From Lachnospiraceae bacterium (GTDB lineage: Bacteria > Bacillota > Clostridia > Lachnospirales > Lachnospiraceae), in assembly GCA_017448245.1 (NCBI GenBank), contig JAFSLV010000041.1, positions 1 through 64,000 of the forward strand: a DNA stretch of 64,000 nucleotides, read 5' to 3'. Shown piece by piece: positions 8,047 to 18,384 of the stretch (positions are counted from its first letter, which is position 1; every line of letters starts with the position of its first letter). The position numbers and the translations under genes are program-made. The notes under the pieces are model-generated. The model saw only the letters and a program-made list of their open reading frames with translations, had not been told where the DNA came from and ran no database searches.

Positions 8047-9186
8047 TTTTACTCCCATCCAGCCGGAGATGACCATGCGCTGCACCTCGGATGTGCCTTC
8101 GTAGATCTCGGTGATCTTGGCGTCACGCATATGTCTCTCAAACGGATACTCTCTTGTATAGCCGTAGCCGCCGGCGAGCTGCACCGCGCGTCTCGTGACG
8201 TCGGACGCCGTCTCGGAGGCAACGAGCTTGGCCATCGCCGCAAAGTGGCCGTAAGGCTCGTGGTCCTGCTTGGCCTGGGCGGCGCGATACAAAAGCAGTC
8301 TTGCCGCGTCCACCCTGGCCTGCATGTCGGCCAGCTGGAACTGTGTGTTCTGGAACTGGCTGATGCGCTTGCCGAACTGCTCTCTTTCCGCCGTATACTT
8401 GACAGCGTCATCGATCGCGGACTGTGCGATTCCGACCGCCTGCGCGGCGATACCGACACGGCCGCCGTCGAGCGTCGTCATGGCGACCTTGAAGCCCTTG
8501 CCGAGCTCGCCCAGGAGGTTCTCCTTCGGCACCTTCATGTCCTGGAAGACCAGCTCGCAGGTGGAGGAGCCGCGGATCCCCATCTTTTTCTCATGTGCGC
8601 CGACCTGGAAGCCGGGCATATCCTTGTCGACGATAAAGGCACTGATGCCCTTGGTGCCCTGGGACTTGTCCGTCATCGCAAAGACGATAAAGACATCCGC
8701 ATAGGCCGCATTGGTAATAAAGATCTTGGAGCCGTTGATGAGCCAGTGATCACCCTTGTCCTCGGCGACGGTCTTCTGCATGGCGGCGTCGGTACCGGCA
8801 CCGGGCTCCGTCAGGGCAAATGCGCCGAGCTTTTCGCCGGAGCAAAGAGGCTCGAGGTATTTCTTTTTCTGCTCATCCGTTCCGTACTCGCTGATCGGCC
8901 AGCAGCACAGGGACGAATGCGCGGAAACCGTCACCGACGTCGAAGCGCAGTGTTTTGCCAGCTCCTCGCATACGCCGATGTAGGTCAGATAGGAAAGCCC
9001 CGCGCCGCCGTACTCTTCCGGATACGCGATACCCATCATGCCCATCTCCGCGAGCTTCTTCATGACCTCTTCGGGAAACTTTTCTTCCTCATCGAGCTCC
9101 GCCGCGATCGGATCGAGCTCCTTTTCGGAAAAGTCCTTGATCATGTCGAGAATGTCTTGTTCCTCTTCGGTGAAATGGAAATTCAT
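8044..9186 (-). CDS. Acyl-CoA dehydrogenase (butyryl-CoA-dehydrogenase-like)
   Basis: A 380-residue FAD enzyme that oxidises short acyl-CoAs, or reduces crotonyl-CoA in butyrate-forming anaerobes. Family signatures are CEELAKHCASTSVTVSAHSSL, FALTEPGAGTDA (FAD/substrate region), and the C-terminal EIYEGTSEVQR with the catalytic base E363. The frame continues upstream, but ATG 9186 is preceded by AAGGAGG with 7-nt spacing and matches the usual MNFHFTEEEQ start. No etfAB or crotonase genes are nearby, so it is an isolated copy and the exact chain length is uncertain. Confidence 0.92.
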   Translation of the reverse strand: MNFHFTEEEQDILDMIKDFSEKELDPIAAELDEEEKFPEEVMKKLAEMGMMGIAYPEEYGGAGLSYLTYIGVCEELAKHCASTSVTVSAHSSLCCWPISEYGTDEQKKKYLEPLCSGEKLGAFALTEPGAGTDAAMQKTVAEDKGDHWLINGSKIFITNAAYADVFIVFAMTDKSQGTKGISAFIVDKDMPGFQVGAHEKKMGIRGSSTCELVFQDMKVPKENLLGELGKGFKVAMTTLDGGRVGIAAQAVGIAQSAIDDAVKYTAEREQFGKRISQFQNTQFQLADMQARVDAARLLLYRAAQAKQDHEPYGHFAAMAKLVASETASDVTRRAVQLAGGYGYTREYPFERHMRDAKITEIYEGTSEVQRMVISGWMGVK

Positions 9187-9242
9187 AGGGGTTCCTCCTT
9201 GTGTATGTGAACAGTTACATATTGCACGAAAGTCATCGGGGG

Positions 9243-10094
9243 TTACTCCCCTGCGATAAATAATACACCAAGCGTGCCCGGTCCGCAATGGCTCGATACG
9301 ACGCCTCCCGCGTGGGTGGTCAGGATCTCGTCAAAATAATCAAGTTCTTCCAGATAGCGCTTTACGGAGAGCACCACATTTTCATCCCGCTGGGTGTGCG
9401 TGACAAAGACACGGTCTTTTTTTGCATGAAGAAGATCTTCTTCCATGTCCTTTGCGTATTCGAGGGAGGCCTTGCCGATGGAACCCCGGTATTTTTTGCC
9501 GGGCGACATCGTGCCGTCGGCCACAAAGATCCTCGGATGCAACTGCAGGACGCTTCCCGCAAGCGCGGCAAGTCCCGAGCATCTGCCGCCCCGGTGCAAA
9601 AAGGTCAGCGTATCCACAACAAAAGAAGCACGCACCAGCGGAACGAGGTGTTCAATCCGTGATACGATTTCCGCGCGGCTCTTCCCCTCCGCCGCCATGA
9701 CGGCGGCCTCGATCACGAGAAGGCCGATGCCGGTGGAGAGATTTTTGGAATCGATGACGCTGATCCTGTCCTCCGCTTCCAGTGTCTGTGCCGCCAGATG
9801 CATCACCTGATTGGAACTCGACATGCTCTCCGAGATCGAAAACGCAATGATCTCATGGTCCAGTTTGATAAAGGATCGGAAAAAAGAAACGGTCTCATCG
9901 AGAGAAGGCGCGCTTGTTTTGGGCGTCGTTTTGTATTTATCGGACCAGGCAAAGATCTGGTCCGGCGTGATGTTGCGGCTGTCGGAATACTCCTCTTCTC
10001 CCAGAAGGATATGCAGCGGAAGAATGGAAATCCCGTAGCGCGCAAGGATGTCCGAAGACAAATCGCAGGTTGAATCCGAGATAATTTTTATCAT
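9243..10094 (-). CDS. DegV family fatty-acid-binding protein
   Basis: 283 residues with the DegV/EDD fold. It starts MIKIISDSTCDLS, a family hallmark, and has DSKNLSTGIGLLV and DTLTFLHRGGRCSGL, which shape the lipid-binding groove. DegV proteins (FakB in staphylococci) bind fatty acids for phosphorylation by a FakA kinase, which is not encoded here. A weak GAGGGGG ribosome binding site precedes ATG 10094. It is a single gene between tRNA-Leu and the acyl-CoA dehydrogenase. Confidence 0.92.
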   Translation of the reverse strand: MIKIISDSTCDLSSDILARYGISILPLHILLGEEEYSDSRNITPDQIFAWSDKYKTTPKTSAPSLDETVSFFRSFIKLDHEIIAFSISESMSSSNQVMHLAAQTLEAEDRISVIDSKNLSTGIGLLVIEAAVMAAEGKSRAEIVSRIEHLVPLVRASFVVDTLTFLHRGGRCSGLAALAGSVLQLHPRIFVADGTMSPGKKYRGSIGKASLEYAKDMEEDLLHAKKDRVFVTHTQRDENVVLSVKRYLEELDYFDEILTTHAGGVVSSHCGPGTLGVLFIAGE

Positions 10095-10126
10095 AACCCC
10101 CTCGTTAAGTGCTCATAGCATAGCGA

Positions 10127-10210
10127 TGCCGGTGGCGGGACTTGAACCCGCACGCGGTTGCCCGCAACAGATTTTGAGTCTGCCTCGTCTGCCAATTCCG
10201 ACACACCGGC
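10127..10210 (-). tRNA. tRNA-Leu (anticodon CAA)
   Basis: On the minus strand the acceptor arms GCCGGTG and CACCGGC pair, the anticodon loop is CTCAAAA (anticodon CAA, codon UUG) on a GCAGA/TCTGT stem, and the T arm is GCGGGTTCAAGTCCCGC. A long variable arm (TGCGGGCAACCGCG region) identifies a class II leucine tRNA. The discriminator base is A and the CCA end is not encoded. Confidence 0.95.
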
Positions 10211-10392
10211 GCACCTGTGATCATACCATAAAACACGTTCTGCATCAAGGAGACCGGGCCCGTCCCTCCCCTATGCCACGTGTCCGGGGACGGAACCGGA
10301 CGGGCGCAAGACCGGACGCCTGTTTGTGGCATTTACGACATTTTTCATACAAAAATATGCCGAAAATCACATTATTTTGTTAAATTTGTTAT

Positions 10393-10421
10393 TTGAAACC
10401 GTCAAACAAACGGATTATAAT
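10393..10421 (+). promoter_or_regulatory. Promoter with -10 box 9 nt before the start codon
   Basis: TTGAAA (10393-10398), exactly 17 bp, then TATAAT (10416-10421). ATG 10431 follows after 9 nt, leaving a 2-3 nt leader and no ribosome binding site. The rest of 10211-10430 holds only a GTCCGGGGAC/GTCCGG-type G+C-rich inverted repeat and an A+T-rich stretch. Confidence 0.7.
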
Positions 10422-10430
10422 AGGTATGTT

Positions 10431-11189
10431 ATGAAAAAACAGGTGATTCATCCAATCAGGCAACCGGGACGTCTCAGGGAGCGCTTTTTTTTGGCGCTGC
10501 CGATGATCCTCTACGGTTTTGTATATCTGTTATGGTGGTCAGGGCTCGAGCAGACCAATCTCCGTCACTATTCGGAGATTCATTCGGTCATCGATGACAT
10601 GATCCCCTTTGTCGAGATCTTCATCGTGCCGTATCTGTTATGGTTCGGATACTGCCTCTTTACGGTGCTCTATTTCCTCTTTGGCGATGACAAAGAGGAA
10701 TATGCGCGCGTTTTGGCATTTCTGGGATTCGGCATGACGCTCTTCCTCGTCATCAGCACGCTCTTCCCCAACGAGCTGCACCTGCGCCCCGCGTATCTGC
10801 CGAGGGACAATGTCTTTACCCGCATGGTGGCGGGCCTCTATGCGCGCGACACGTCGACCAATGTCTTTCCTTCGATTCATGTCTACAACGCGATCGGCTG
10901 TCATCTGGCGCTTTCGTATTCGGAGCGGCCCTCTCTTCGTACCAGACGGCTGTCTCTTGTTTTGTGTATTTCCATCGTGCTCTCCACGATGTTTTTAAAA
11001 CAGCACAGCGTCTACGACGTGCTCGGTGCGATGGCGCTTTGTGTGGTGGCGGATTATCTCGTCTACCGCACTTCCTTAGTTAAATTTGTAAATCTTTCGC
11101 ACCAGCTTGTAACCGCCGATGGTGATAAATCGGCCGCCCTTGCCGGGCAGGTAGACCAGATTTCCCATTCCCGAAAAGCGCATTCTTAA
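10431..11189 (+). CDS. PAP2-family membrane phosphatase
   Basis: A 252-residue polytopic membrane protein with about six helices. The PAP2 motifs are VFPSIHVYNAIG (P-S-x-H) and KQHSVYDVLGAM (second His-Asp motif). The family dephosphorylates lipid phosphates such as phosphatidic acid or undecaprenyl pyrophosphate. The start is ATG 10431 (MKKQVIHPIRQ); an upstream in-frame ATG at 10326 lies before the promoter and is rejected. The last 38 codons overlap the 3' end of the convergent glycosyltransferase gene by 114 bp. They lie beyond the last membrane helix, so they look like a C-terminal extension read into antisense sequence. Confidence 0.85.
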   Translation: MKKQVIHPIRQPGRLRERFFLALPMILYGFVYLLWWSGLEQTNLRHYSEIHSVIDDMIPFVEIFIVPYLLWFGYCLFTVLYFLFGDDKEEYARVLAFLGFGMTLFLVISTLFPNELHLRPAYLPRDNVFTRMVAGLYARDTSTNVFPSIHVYNAIGCHLALSYSERPSLRTRRLSLVLCISIVLSTMFLKQHSVYDVLGAMALCVVADYLVYRTSLVKFVNLSHQLVTADGDKSAALAGQVDQISHSRKAHS

Positions 11190-12101
11190 ATACAGCGCAA
11201 GGCTCTTTGAGCGGATGTATTTCCACAGCTCCTTTTTCTTTTTCAGATTTTCCGGTTCCCCCGAATAGATCAACAGAATCGAGGAGATGATCGTGATGAT
11301 CTCCAGATAATTGTACATGTACTGTTTTCTCTGCAGCGAGGAAGCGATCATGCCGTAATTTTCCGTATAGAAATCCACCATCAGCCTGTTGACACGGATC
11401 TGCTGGTCGATTCTCGAAATCATGACCTCTTCATGCACGGACTGGTCCTCGCGGCCGATAAAGTAATGATAAAAATTGACATCGAGATAATACATGTATT
11501 TGACAAAGGGTAACGGCTCAAAGACATAGATATTGTCGACATAAAACGTATGCTCCGGGAGCTTTAAGCCGCATTCCTTCAAGAGCTTGGTCCGAAAGAT
11601 CACCGAATGCATCAGGATGTATTTGCCCTTCGGAAATTTCTTCAGCTCACGCCATGTAAAGACCTCCTCGACCGGCATATACCGGTGATAACGCATCACC
11701 TTTTTATGCCTGGCATCCACCTTGTCATAGACGAAATTGCTGATCAGAAGATCGAGTCTCGTCTCGCTCCCCGCAAATTCCTCGAGCGTCATGAGGATCT
11801 TGCGGTAGGCGGTCTCCCTCACCCAGTCATCGGAGTCGACGACCTTGAAAAAAAGCCCCGTCGCATGCTCGATGCCGGTGTTGACGGCAGAGCCGTGTCC
11901 GCCGTTTTCCTTGTGGATCGCGCGCACGATCCCGGGATGGGCGGCGGCATATTCGTCCGCGATTTTGGCGGTGTCGTCCGTTGATCCGTCATTGATAATG
12001 AGAATCTCGACCTCATCGCCGCCGATGAGAAGCGAATCAATACAGTGACGCATGTATTCCTGTGAATTATAGCATGGTACCGCGATGCTCAGTAATTTCA
12101 T
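11076..12101 (-). CDS. Family 2 glycosyltransferase
   Basis: 341 residues. The N-terminal GT-A domain has IAVPCYNSQEYMRHCIDSLL, IINDGSTDDT and HGSAVNTGIEHATG, and the metal-binding DSDDW at about residue 90. It probably transfers a sugar to a cell-surface polymer or lipid; donor and acceptor cannot be read from sequence. The C-terminal half is rich in aromatic and basic residues, with a possible amphipathic helix. It is the last gene of an apparent holA, DUF1653, glycosyltransferase operon (29-bp gap upstream). Its 3' end overlaps the PAP2 gene on the other strand. Confidence 0.88.
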   Translation of the reverse strand: MKLLSIAVPCYNSQEYMRHCIDSLLIGGDEVEILIINDGSTDDTAKIADEYAAAHPGIVRAIHKENGGHGSAVNTGIEHATGLFFKVVDSDDWVRETAYRKILMTLEEFAGSETRLDLLISNFVYDKVDARHKKVMRYHRYMPVEEVFTWRELKKFPKGKYILMHSVIFRTKLLKECGLKLPEHTFYVDNIYVFEPLPFVKYMYYLDVNFYHYFIGREDQSVHEEVMISRIDQQIRVNRLMVDFYTENYGMIASSLQRKQYMYNYLEIITIISSILLIYSGEPENLKKKKELWKYIRSKSLALYLRMRFSGMGNLVYLPGKGGRFITIGGYKLVRKIYKFN

Positions 12102-12129
12102 AGAATCTCAAAGACTCCTCTCTCACAGC

Positions 12130-12801
12130 CTAACTGCGTAACCGGTTGGACTCAAAGCGCTGCCTCGTCAGCAAAACGTCCCTGAGCGCACCGTAGCGCT
12201 CATAGATCTCCCCCGCGGGGATCTTGGCATCCACGGCCATCGCACAGATGTCGATCTGGTCATCCGTGATATCACGGTGCAGATCATCGAGAATCGCAAG
12301 GCGCTTTTCCGGAGAATCCGCATCGAGGAAGGCGACGACCCGTTCATCCATCCCGAGTTCTCTTGCTTCCTCCTCGATCGTCTTGCCCATGACCGAGGGC
12401 TCCTTTGTCCCGTTCGGTTCCGTATGCGGGAAAAGTTCGATCTCCTCTTCGTCATACATCTCTTCTTCGTAACGCTCCGCGGAAGGATGGCGATTCAGCC
12501 GGTCTGTCGTCTGTTTTTTTAATACCTCGGGGATGTCCGGCTTGTCCGGCGGCTGGCGCAGCGACGCGCTGATCGGCTTCATCAGCTGAAAGCGGTAGGG
12601 CTGGTCCGCGTCCGGATAGCGGATCGTATCGAGTGTCTCGGTAAACATATAGAGCGGGCGGCAATAGATCGAAAAATCGCCGTACATGGCCTGATAGACG
12701 ACCATCTCCTCTCCGGTCTCCGAGTGCTTGCAGAGCGTGACGACCTGATAAAGCCGTCCCTTGAAATGCCGGTAGATCTCCTGCGGTTTCGGTTTACGCA
12801 A
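12130..12801 (-). CDS. DUF1653 domain protein
   Basis: The N-terminal 60 residues (PKPQEIYRHFKGRLYQV, GEEMVVYQAMYGDFSIYCRPLYMF) form a DUF1653 domain, a small beta-rich fold of unknown function. A long acidic tail follows (EEEMYDEEEIELFP and EARELGMDERV region). An ATG at 12831 would overlap holA. I prefer TTG 12801: it lies 2 nt after the holA stop, has AGGGGG 9 nt upstream, and gives the family-typical start L/M-RKPKPQEIYRHFKG. It sits between holA and the glycosyltransferase in one operon. Confidence 0.75.
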   Translation of the reverse strand: MRKPKPQEIYRHFKGRLYQVVTLCKHSETGEEMVVYQAMYGDFSIYCRPLYMFTETLDTIRYPDADQPYRFQLMKPISASLRQPPDKPDIPEVLKKQTTDRLNRHPSAERYEEEMYDEEEIELFPHTEPNGTKEPSVMGKTIEEEARELGMDERVVAFLDADSPEKRLAILDDLHRDITDDQIDICAMAVDAKIPAGEIYERYGALRDVLLTRQRFESNRLRS

Positions 12802-12803
12802 TG

Positions 12804-13835
12804 TCAGTTTCCCCCTGTCTTTGCCGTGCATCCGGCGATGATCATTTCCAGTGCGATCTGTTTGTCCATCATGGAGCGTTTGAGTGCGCGTTCGTTACTC
12901 AGGCACAGCTCCAGCGTGTTTCTGCATTCGTTTTCCGTAAAATGCTGCGCCCATCGGCGGTATTTGGCGACGAGCCAGGGCGCAATCCCGACGGCTGATG
13001 CAATCTGCGCATCCGATGTATGCCTCAGCTGCATCTCCCTGACCTCAAGCATCAAAAAGAACTGTCGCTCGATCAGCGCGATCAGCTTGTTCGGGGACTC
13101 CTCCATCTCCGTCAGCGTCACGTAATGCCGCATGGCGGCGGCCCTGTCGCGCTGTGCCAATGCATCCGTCAGGTCAAAGACCTTGCTGATCAGATGCGGA
13201 CGGCACACGGCATCGATGTCTTTGGCGGTGATCTCTTTTTTGTCCGCACAGTAGGAAATGAGCTTTTCCATCTCCTGCTCGATCAGAAACATGTCATTTC
13301 CCGTATGCTCCAGAAAACGGTCGATCACCGATTCCTTAAAGAGCTTGCCCTCCTGTTTGCCGAGTACGGAAACCACCCAGGTCTTGAGGGCCGCGGCAGA
13401 GAGTCGTTCGCAATGCAGGAGCCTTCCGATGGCAGTGGCCCTTTTGGTGAGCGCCCTGTTCGCCGTCACTTCCTTTTCGGCAAAGACAAACACCGCAGAC
13501 GCGGGCATCTCCCGAAAGTACTCCTCGAGCTCCGCGCAGCCGTTTTTGAAAAAGCCGGTCTCCTCCGCGACGATCACCCTGCGCTTTGCAAAAAACGGCA
13601 TCGTTTCCGCAAAACGGATCATCTCTGAAGGATCCGCTTCCTCCCCTTTGACGGTGTGGAGATTCATCCGGTCCGCACCGTCAAGCAGTGCCTTCGTCAG
13701 ATGCAGCTTGTAGCGGCGTACCAGATAGGACTCTTCCCCGTACAGCAGATAGCAGGGACGAAAGCTCGCGGTTGCAATGTCTGCTTCGATCTGTTTGCGC
13801 TGTGCGGGATATGCGGAAGTATCAGAGCGTTCCAT
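12804..13835 (-). CDS. holA: DNA polymerase III delta subunit
   Basis: 343 residues. HolA is the clamp-loader subunit that opens the DNA sliding clamp. The family start is visible (PCYLLYGEESYLVRRYKLHL), as are FFAKRRVIVAEETGFF and GNDMFLIEQEMEKLISY, the latter typical of the AAA+-like domain II. The length is normal. The gene probably heads the operon with the DUF1653 and glycosyltransferase genes. TAAAAT stands 6 nt before its ATG and no Shine-Dalgarno sequence is seen. Confidence 0.93.
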   Translation of the reverse strand: MERSDTSAYPAQRKQIEADIATASFRPCYLLYGEESYLVRRYKLHLTKALLDGADRMNLHTVKGEEADPSEMIRFAETMPFFAKRRVIVAEETGFFKNGCAELEEYFREMPASAVFVFAEKEVTANRALTKRATAIGRLLHCERLSAAALKTWVVSVLGKQEGKLFKESVIDRFLEHTGNDMFLIEQEMEKLISYCADKKEITAKDIDAVCRPHLISKVFDLTDALAQRDRAAAMRHYVTLTEMEESPNKLIALIERQFFLMLEVREMQLRHTSDAQIASAVGIAPWLVAKYRRWAQHFTENECRNTLELCLSNERALKRSMMDKQIALEMIIAGCTAKTGGN

Positions 13836-13841
13836 GAAAGT

Positions 13842-13847
13842 ATTTTA
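13842..13847 (-). promoter_or_regulatory. Candidate -10 box directly upstream of holA
   Basis: TAAAAT on the minus strand ends 6 nt before ATG 13835, the same distance as in the promoters at 1123-1128 and 44225-44230. The -35 region is poor (TGGCGA at 17 bp), so this is a weaker call. Confidence 0.4.
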
Positions 13848-13906
13848 ACATGTTTCGGGCGCTTTCGCCATAACCGTTATGTGCTTCTTTGCCTTATTTT
13901 TCCATC

Positions 13907-13937
13907 AAAAGAGGCAGTCTCCCCAAGAAACTGCCTC
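13907..13937 (-). terminator. Terminator of gpmA-fumC
   Basis: On the minus strand GAGGCAGT (13930-13937 arm) pairs with ACTGCCTC (13911-13918 arm) and is followed by TTTT (13907-13910). It lies about 95 nt after the fumC stop. The rest of 13848-14032 holds nothing recognisable. Confidence 0.75.
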
Positions 13938-14032
13938 GACATCGATTTATGTAAATTCATATACCCCGAAAAGATCATACCACGGGGCCTATCATAGAAA
14001 CGATCAAATAACGGTCGAATTTTTAAATATTT

Positions 14033-15424
<1,392 letters not shown>

Positions 15425-15428
15425 TTTC

Positions 15429-16175
15429 TTACTTTTTCTTACCCTGGTTGGCGACCGCCTCCATTTTCGCCTTCAGGGCCTCCTGGTCGCCGAGGTAATA
15501 GTGGTTGACCGCCCGGAAGCTGTCGTCAAACTCATAGACAAGCGGCACGCCGGTCGGGATATTGACGCCGATGATGTCCTCGTCAGAGATGTTGTCAAAA
15601 TATTTCACGAGGGCGCGCAGGGAGTTGCCGTGGGCCGCGATGATGACGCGCTTTCCGGCCTCCATGTCCTTTTTGATGACGTCGTTGAAATACGGCACCG
15701 CGCGATCGATCGTGATCTGTAAGGACTCGGTGAGCGGGAGCTTATCCCTGTCCACCGTCCGGAACATGTCCTGATTTTGCGGGGCTCTTTCGTCCGTGGG
15801 CTCAAGCTCCGGCGGCGTGATGTCAAAGGAGCGGCGCCAGATCTTGACCTGATCCTCGCCGTATTTTTCGGCGGTTTCCGCCTTGTTCAGGCCCTGCAGG
15901 GCGCCGTAGTGGCGTTCGTTTAACTGCCAGGCCTTGACGACGGGCAGCCAGTTGCGGTCCATCTCGTCGAGGATGTGATTGAGGGTGTGAATCGCCCGTT
16001 TCAGATACGACGTGTAGCAGATGTCAAAATCGTATCCTTCCGCCTTTAACAGCCTGCCGCCCTCCTTTGCTTCCTCGTGTCCCTTTTCGCTCAGGTCGAC
16101 ATCCGTCCAACCCGTAAAGAGATTGAGCTTGTTCCACTCGCTTTCGCCATGTCTGACAAGTACCAGCTTCATCAT
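15429..16175 (-). CDS. gpmA: 2,3-bisphosphoglycerate-dependent phosphoglycerate mutase
   Basis: 248-residue glycolytic enzyme converting 3- to 2-phosphoglycerate. The active-site histidine is H9 in [10 protein letters not shown], followed by [15 protein letters not shown]. The acid residue lies in [11 protein letters not shown], and the second histidine in [15 protein letters not shown]. The C-terminus ends in a Lys run. An AAGGAG ribosome binding site precedes ATG 16175. The promoter with an extended -10 lies at 16256-16264. Confidence 0.95.
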   Translation of the reverse strand: MMKLVLVRHGESEWNKLNLFTGWTDVDLSEKGHEEAKEGGRLLKAEGYDFDICYTSYLKRAIHTLNHILDEMDRNWLPVVKAWQLNERHYGALQGLNKAETAEKYGEDQVKIWRRSFDITPPELEPTDERAPQNQDMFRTVDRDKLPLTESLQITIDRAVPYFNDVIKKDMEAGKRVIIAAHGNSLRALVKYFDNISDEDIIGVNIPTGVPLVYEFDDSFRAVNHYYLGDQEALKAKMEAVANQGKKK

Positions 16176-16238
16176 ATCTGCTCCTTTCCATATGAACCGC
16201 TTTTCTGCGGCATTTCACATTGTCATTTCCAAAAAGCA

Positions 16239-16291
16239 GGAATCGCACCCAGTTCATTATATCACAATTCTGAAACATTGGATGCGATTCC
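16239..16291 (-). promoter_or_regulatory. gpmA promoter enclosed by a 9-bp inverted repeat
   Basis: On the minus strand an extended -10 (TGATATAAT, 16256-16264) lacks a clear -35 box. It is enclosed by GGAATCGCA (16239-16247) and TGCGATTCC (16283-16291), a perfect inverted repeat. The dyad could be an operator or, as RNA, a long-loop terminator for the TPM gene's transcript. Confidence 0.5.
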
Positions 16292-16347
16292 CGGCATTTT
16301 TTATGTGTTCTTACGGACTCAGCAGCAAGTGCTTCGTCCTGATTGGA

Positions 16348-17265
16348 CTAATACTTTCCGCCGCCGCCGCCGTGCGATCTGCCGGAGGAGGAGGTATGGA
16401 AGGTTGTGGAGCCTCCGACACGTCCGCCGGAGGAAGAACTCCTCTCCGTCCGGATCGGTGTCTTATTCATCGTACGGTTGACCAGGATGTCATTGGAGAA
16501 ACGCAGCCGGGAAGCGCCCGACCTGACATAGTGCTGTGCGCCGGACTGCTTGCGGACGCTCACCAGTTTCCGCTTTTGCCCGCCCATGTACAGGAAGGAA
16601 GAGATAAAACCGAAAACCGGCGCAAGGACAACATTGCCCGCCGCATACTCCGTGATCTTTTCAAAAAAGGACTTTTCCTTCTCCGGCGGATTAAACAGAT
16701 ACTTTGCGTCCTCCGGATATTCCTGAATGTCCTGATAGGATATCGAGACGCCGTACTCCTCCATATACATCATATAATTGTCGACGCCTGTGATATACGT
16801 CTCATAAGCACCCGCAAAATCATCCGCACGCAGACACTCGACCACCGCGCCCGTCAGATCCTCCATGGCATCGTCGGACACCGCGTCGGCCACGCGGCCG
16901 CAGGTGGAGATCCAGTAATCGCGGCTGTCCGGACAGTGCAGAAAGAGTGCCCCGGAGTAGTCGGCATCTCTGCCGTAGCCGTTATAATCATAGTAGTCAT
17001 CCGCGTAATCCATCGCCTCTTTGCCTTCAAGGTCAGTGACCGTCAGTACGACGAGGTCGATATTATAGGCGTCGGAGACCTCCGCGAGATCCTCCTCGAG
17101 ACGACGCGCCTCACTGTCCGATAAAACCTGCGCCTCATCGACGAGCAGAGGCTGCGCGGCCTTGACCCGCAGTGCCGGTGCCATAACCACACACAGCAGT
17201 AAAAAGGCAAGCAGCACCTTAAGCCTCACTATCGCTCGATGTTTTGTCGTAATATGCTCTCTCAT
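16348..17265 (-). CDS. Secreted TPM-domain protein (YdjH-like)
   Basis: 305 residues. A signal peptide (about 1-36, ending VKAAQ) is followed by a TPM/TLP18.3 domain (QPLLVDEAQVLSDSEARRLEEDL, IDLVVLTVTDLEGK, YWISTCGRVADAV). A hydrophobic segment follows (about 217-235), then a basic Ser/Gly-rich tail ending GGGGGKY. B. subtilis YdjH has this domain and works with PspA, YdjG and YdjI in membrane-stress protection. Here it is the last gene of the SPFH, zinc-ribbon, TPM operon, 12 nt after the previous stop. The function is inferred from operon content, not shown. Confidence 0.8.
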   Translation of the reverse strand: MREHITTKHRAIVRLKVLLAFLLLCVVMAPALRVKAAQPLLVDEAQVLSDSEARRLEEDLAEVSDAYNIDLVVLTVTDLEGKEAMDYADDYYDYNGYGRDADYSGALFLHCPDSRDYWISTCGRVADAVSDDAMEDLTGAVVECLRADDFAGAYETYITGVDNYMMYMEEYGVSISYQDIQEYPEDAKYLFNPPEKEKSFFEKITEYAAGNVVLAPVFGFISSFLYMGGQKRKLVSVRKQSGAQHYVRSGASRLRFSNDILVNRTMNKTPIRTERSSSSGGRVGGSTTFHTSSSGRSHGGGGGKY

Positions 17266-17277
17266 AAGATCATCCCG

Positions 17278-18384
17278 TTATAAAGCAAAAACTTCAAAAA
17301 TTGTCAGCAGGACAAAAATCGCTGCGGCAAAGATAAGTCCCATCTTGATCCTTGCGCGTCCGAAGCCCTTTTTGTCGAGAGGGAGATTTCCGACAAACTT
17401 GCCGGACTGTCCGTTCATCGCAAAGAGGTAATTCTGTCCTTCCCAGGTCGTCGACAGCATCCAGACCGGAAAGAGTGCGTAGGATACCTGTGCCCGGTTC
17501 CAGGTGACGTGGGTTGCGGCCACCGTCACGCCCGTATAGCCCTTGACGGTCGATCGCATCGATTTCTCCGCGGTCACGCGCATGCGCTGCTGTGCACGGT
17601 CCTTGCACTGCGTATAATCCACGTCATAGCGGTCCGCGAGATATCCCGCAAGATACGCGGTCTGAAAGGGAACCGCGTCTTTGGTATCAAAGGGCTCGAT
17701 CGATTCGGAGAGATCGTCCGCCATCTTGGTGGAGCCGTCGACCGGCACATGCTCCATGCGGACCGTGCCGGCACGTCGCACGCGGTAATGCTCCGTTTCG
17801 GTATAATTGTAATTGCTGTCACTCCAGGAGCGCACCCGCTGCGCGTTGTAGACGACATCGGCCTCCGCGTCCGCCGTAAAGAGCCAGAAGGGCACGTAGA
17901 CCCCCTTGATCTCCTCCGGATGCCCCTTGGCGGTAAAGACGGAAGGGACATACTTTTGGGAAGAGATATGCTTCTTAAACTTTTCTACGGCCTGCTCCTT
18001 GGTCATCTTGAAGGGGATGATCAGATCGGGCCTGAGGTCACCGCTAAACTGTCCCTTCATGACCACGACATTGCCGCAGTAAGGACACGACGTCGCGCCG
18101 GTCGTGGCGTCCGCGACGATTTCCGCGCCGCAGCTCTGACAGCCGTAGATGCGCATATTGTCATTTTCACCGGCCTGCCAGTCGCCTCCTGCAAACTCCA
18201 TCGCCTCCGCGCCCTGCACCGGAGCCGCGCCGTCCGCATAGGCGTCCTGTGCATTGTCCTGCACCTGCAGATCCTGCATCGTAAAGGCGGACTCGCAGTA
18301 GGGACAGCGCATCTTCTGACTGGCGGGATCAAACTCCAGGATGCCGCCGCAACTGGGACATTTGTATTGTATGACATCAGCCAT
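17278..18384 (-). CDS. TFIIB-type zinc-ribbon membrane protein (YdjG-like)
   Basis: 368 residues. Two zinc ribbons open the protein: C9/C12/C27/C30 (YKCPSCGG, RCPYCES) and a second in YGCQSCGAEIV / TSCPYCGNVVV. A cytosolic region with YVPFWLFTADAEADVVYNAQRVRSWSD-type sequence follows, with a C-terminal membrane helix (about 347-366). This is the architecture of B. subtilis YdjG. The ATG overlaps the SPFH gene stop by 8 bp, indicating translational coupling. Partnership with the SPFH and TPM proteins at the membrane is likely by analogy. Confidence 0.8.
   Translation of the reverse strand: MADVIQYKCPSCGGILEFDPASQKMRCPYCESAFTMQDLQVQDNAQDAYADGAAPVQGAEAMEFAGGDWQAGENDNMRIYGCQSCGAEIVADATTGATSCPYCGNVVVMKGQFSGDLRPDLIIPFKMTKEQAVEKFKKHISSQKYVPSVFTAKGHPEEIKGVYVPFWLFTADAEADVVYNAQRVRSWSDSNYNYTETEHYRVRRAGTVRMEHVPVDGSTKMADDLSESIEPFDTKDAVPFQTAYLAGYLADRYDVDYTQCKDRAQQRMRVTAEKSMRSTVKGYTGVTVAATHVTWNRAQVSYALFPVWMLSTTWEGQNYLFAMNGQSGKFVGNLPLDKKGFGRARIKMGLIFAAAIFVLLTIFEVFAL

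Noticed and set aside
8005-9210. 401-codon plus-strand frame across the acyl-CoA dehydrogenase gene
   Set aside because: Shadow frame; the minus-strand enzyme has its active-site and FAD motifs and a strong ribosome binding site.
16176-16347. Long-loop dyad upstream of gpmA as a riboswitch
   Set aside because: The dyad encloses the promoter and most of it would not be transcribed in the gpmA mRNA; no known riboswitch core is seen.
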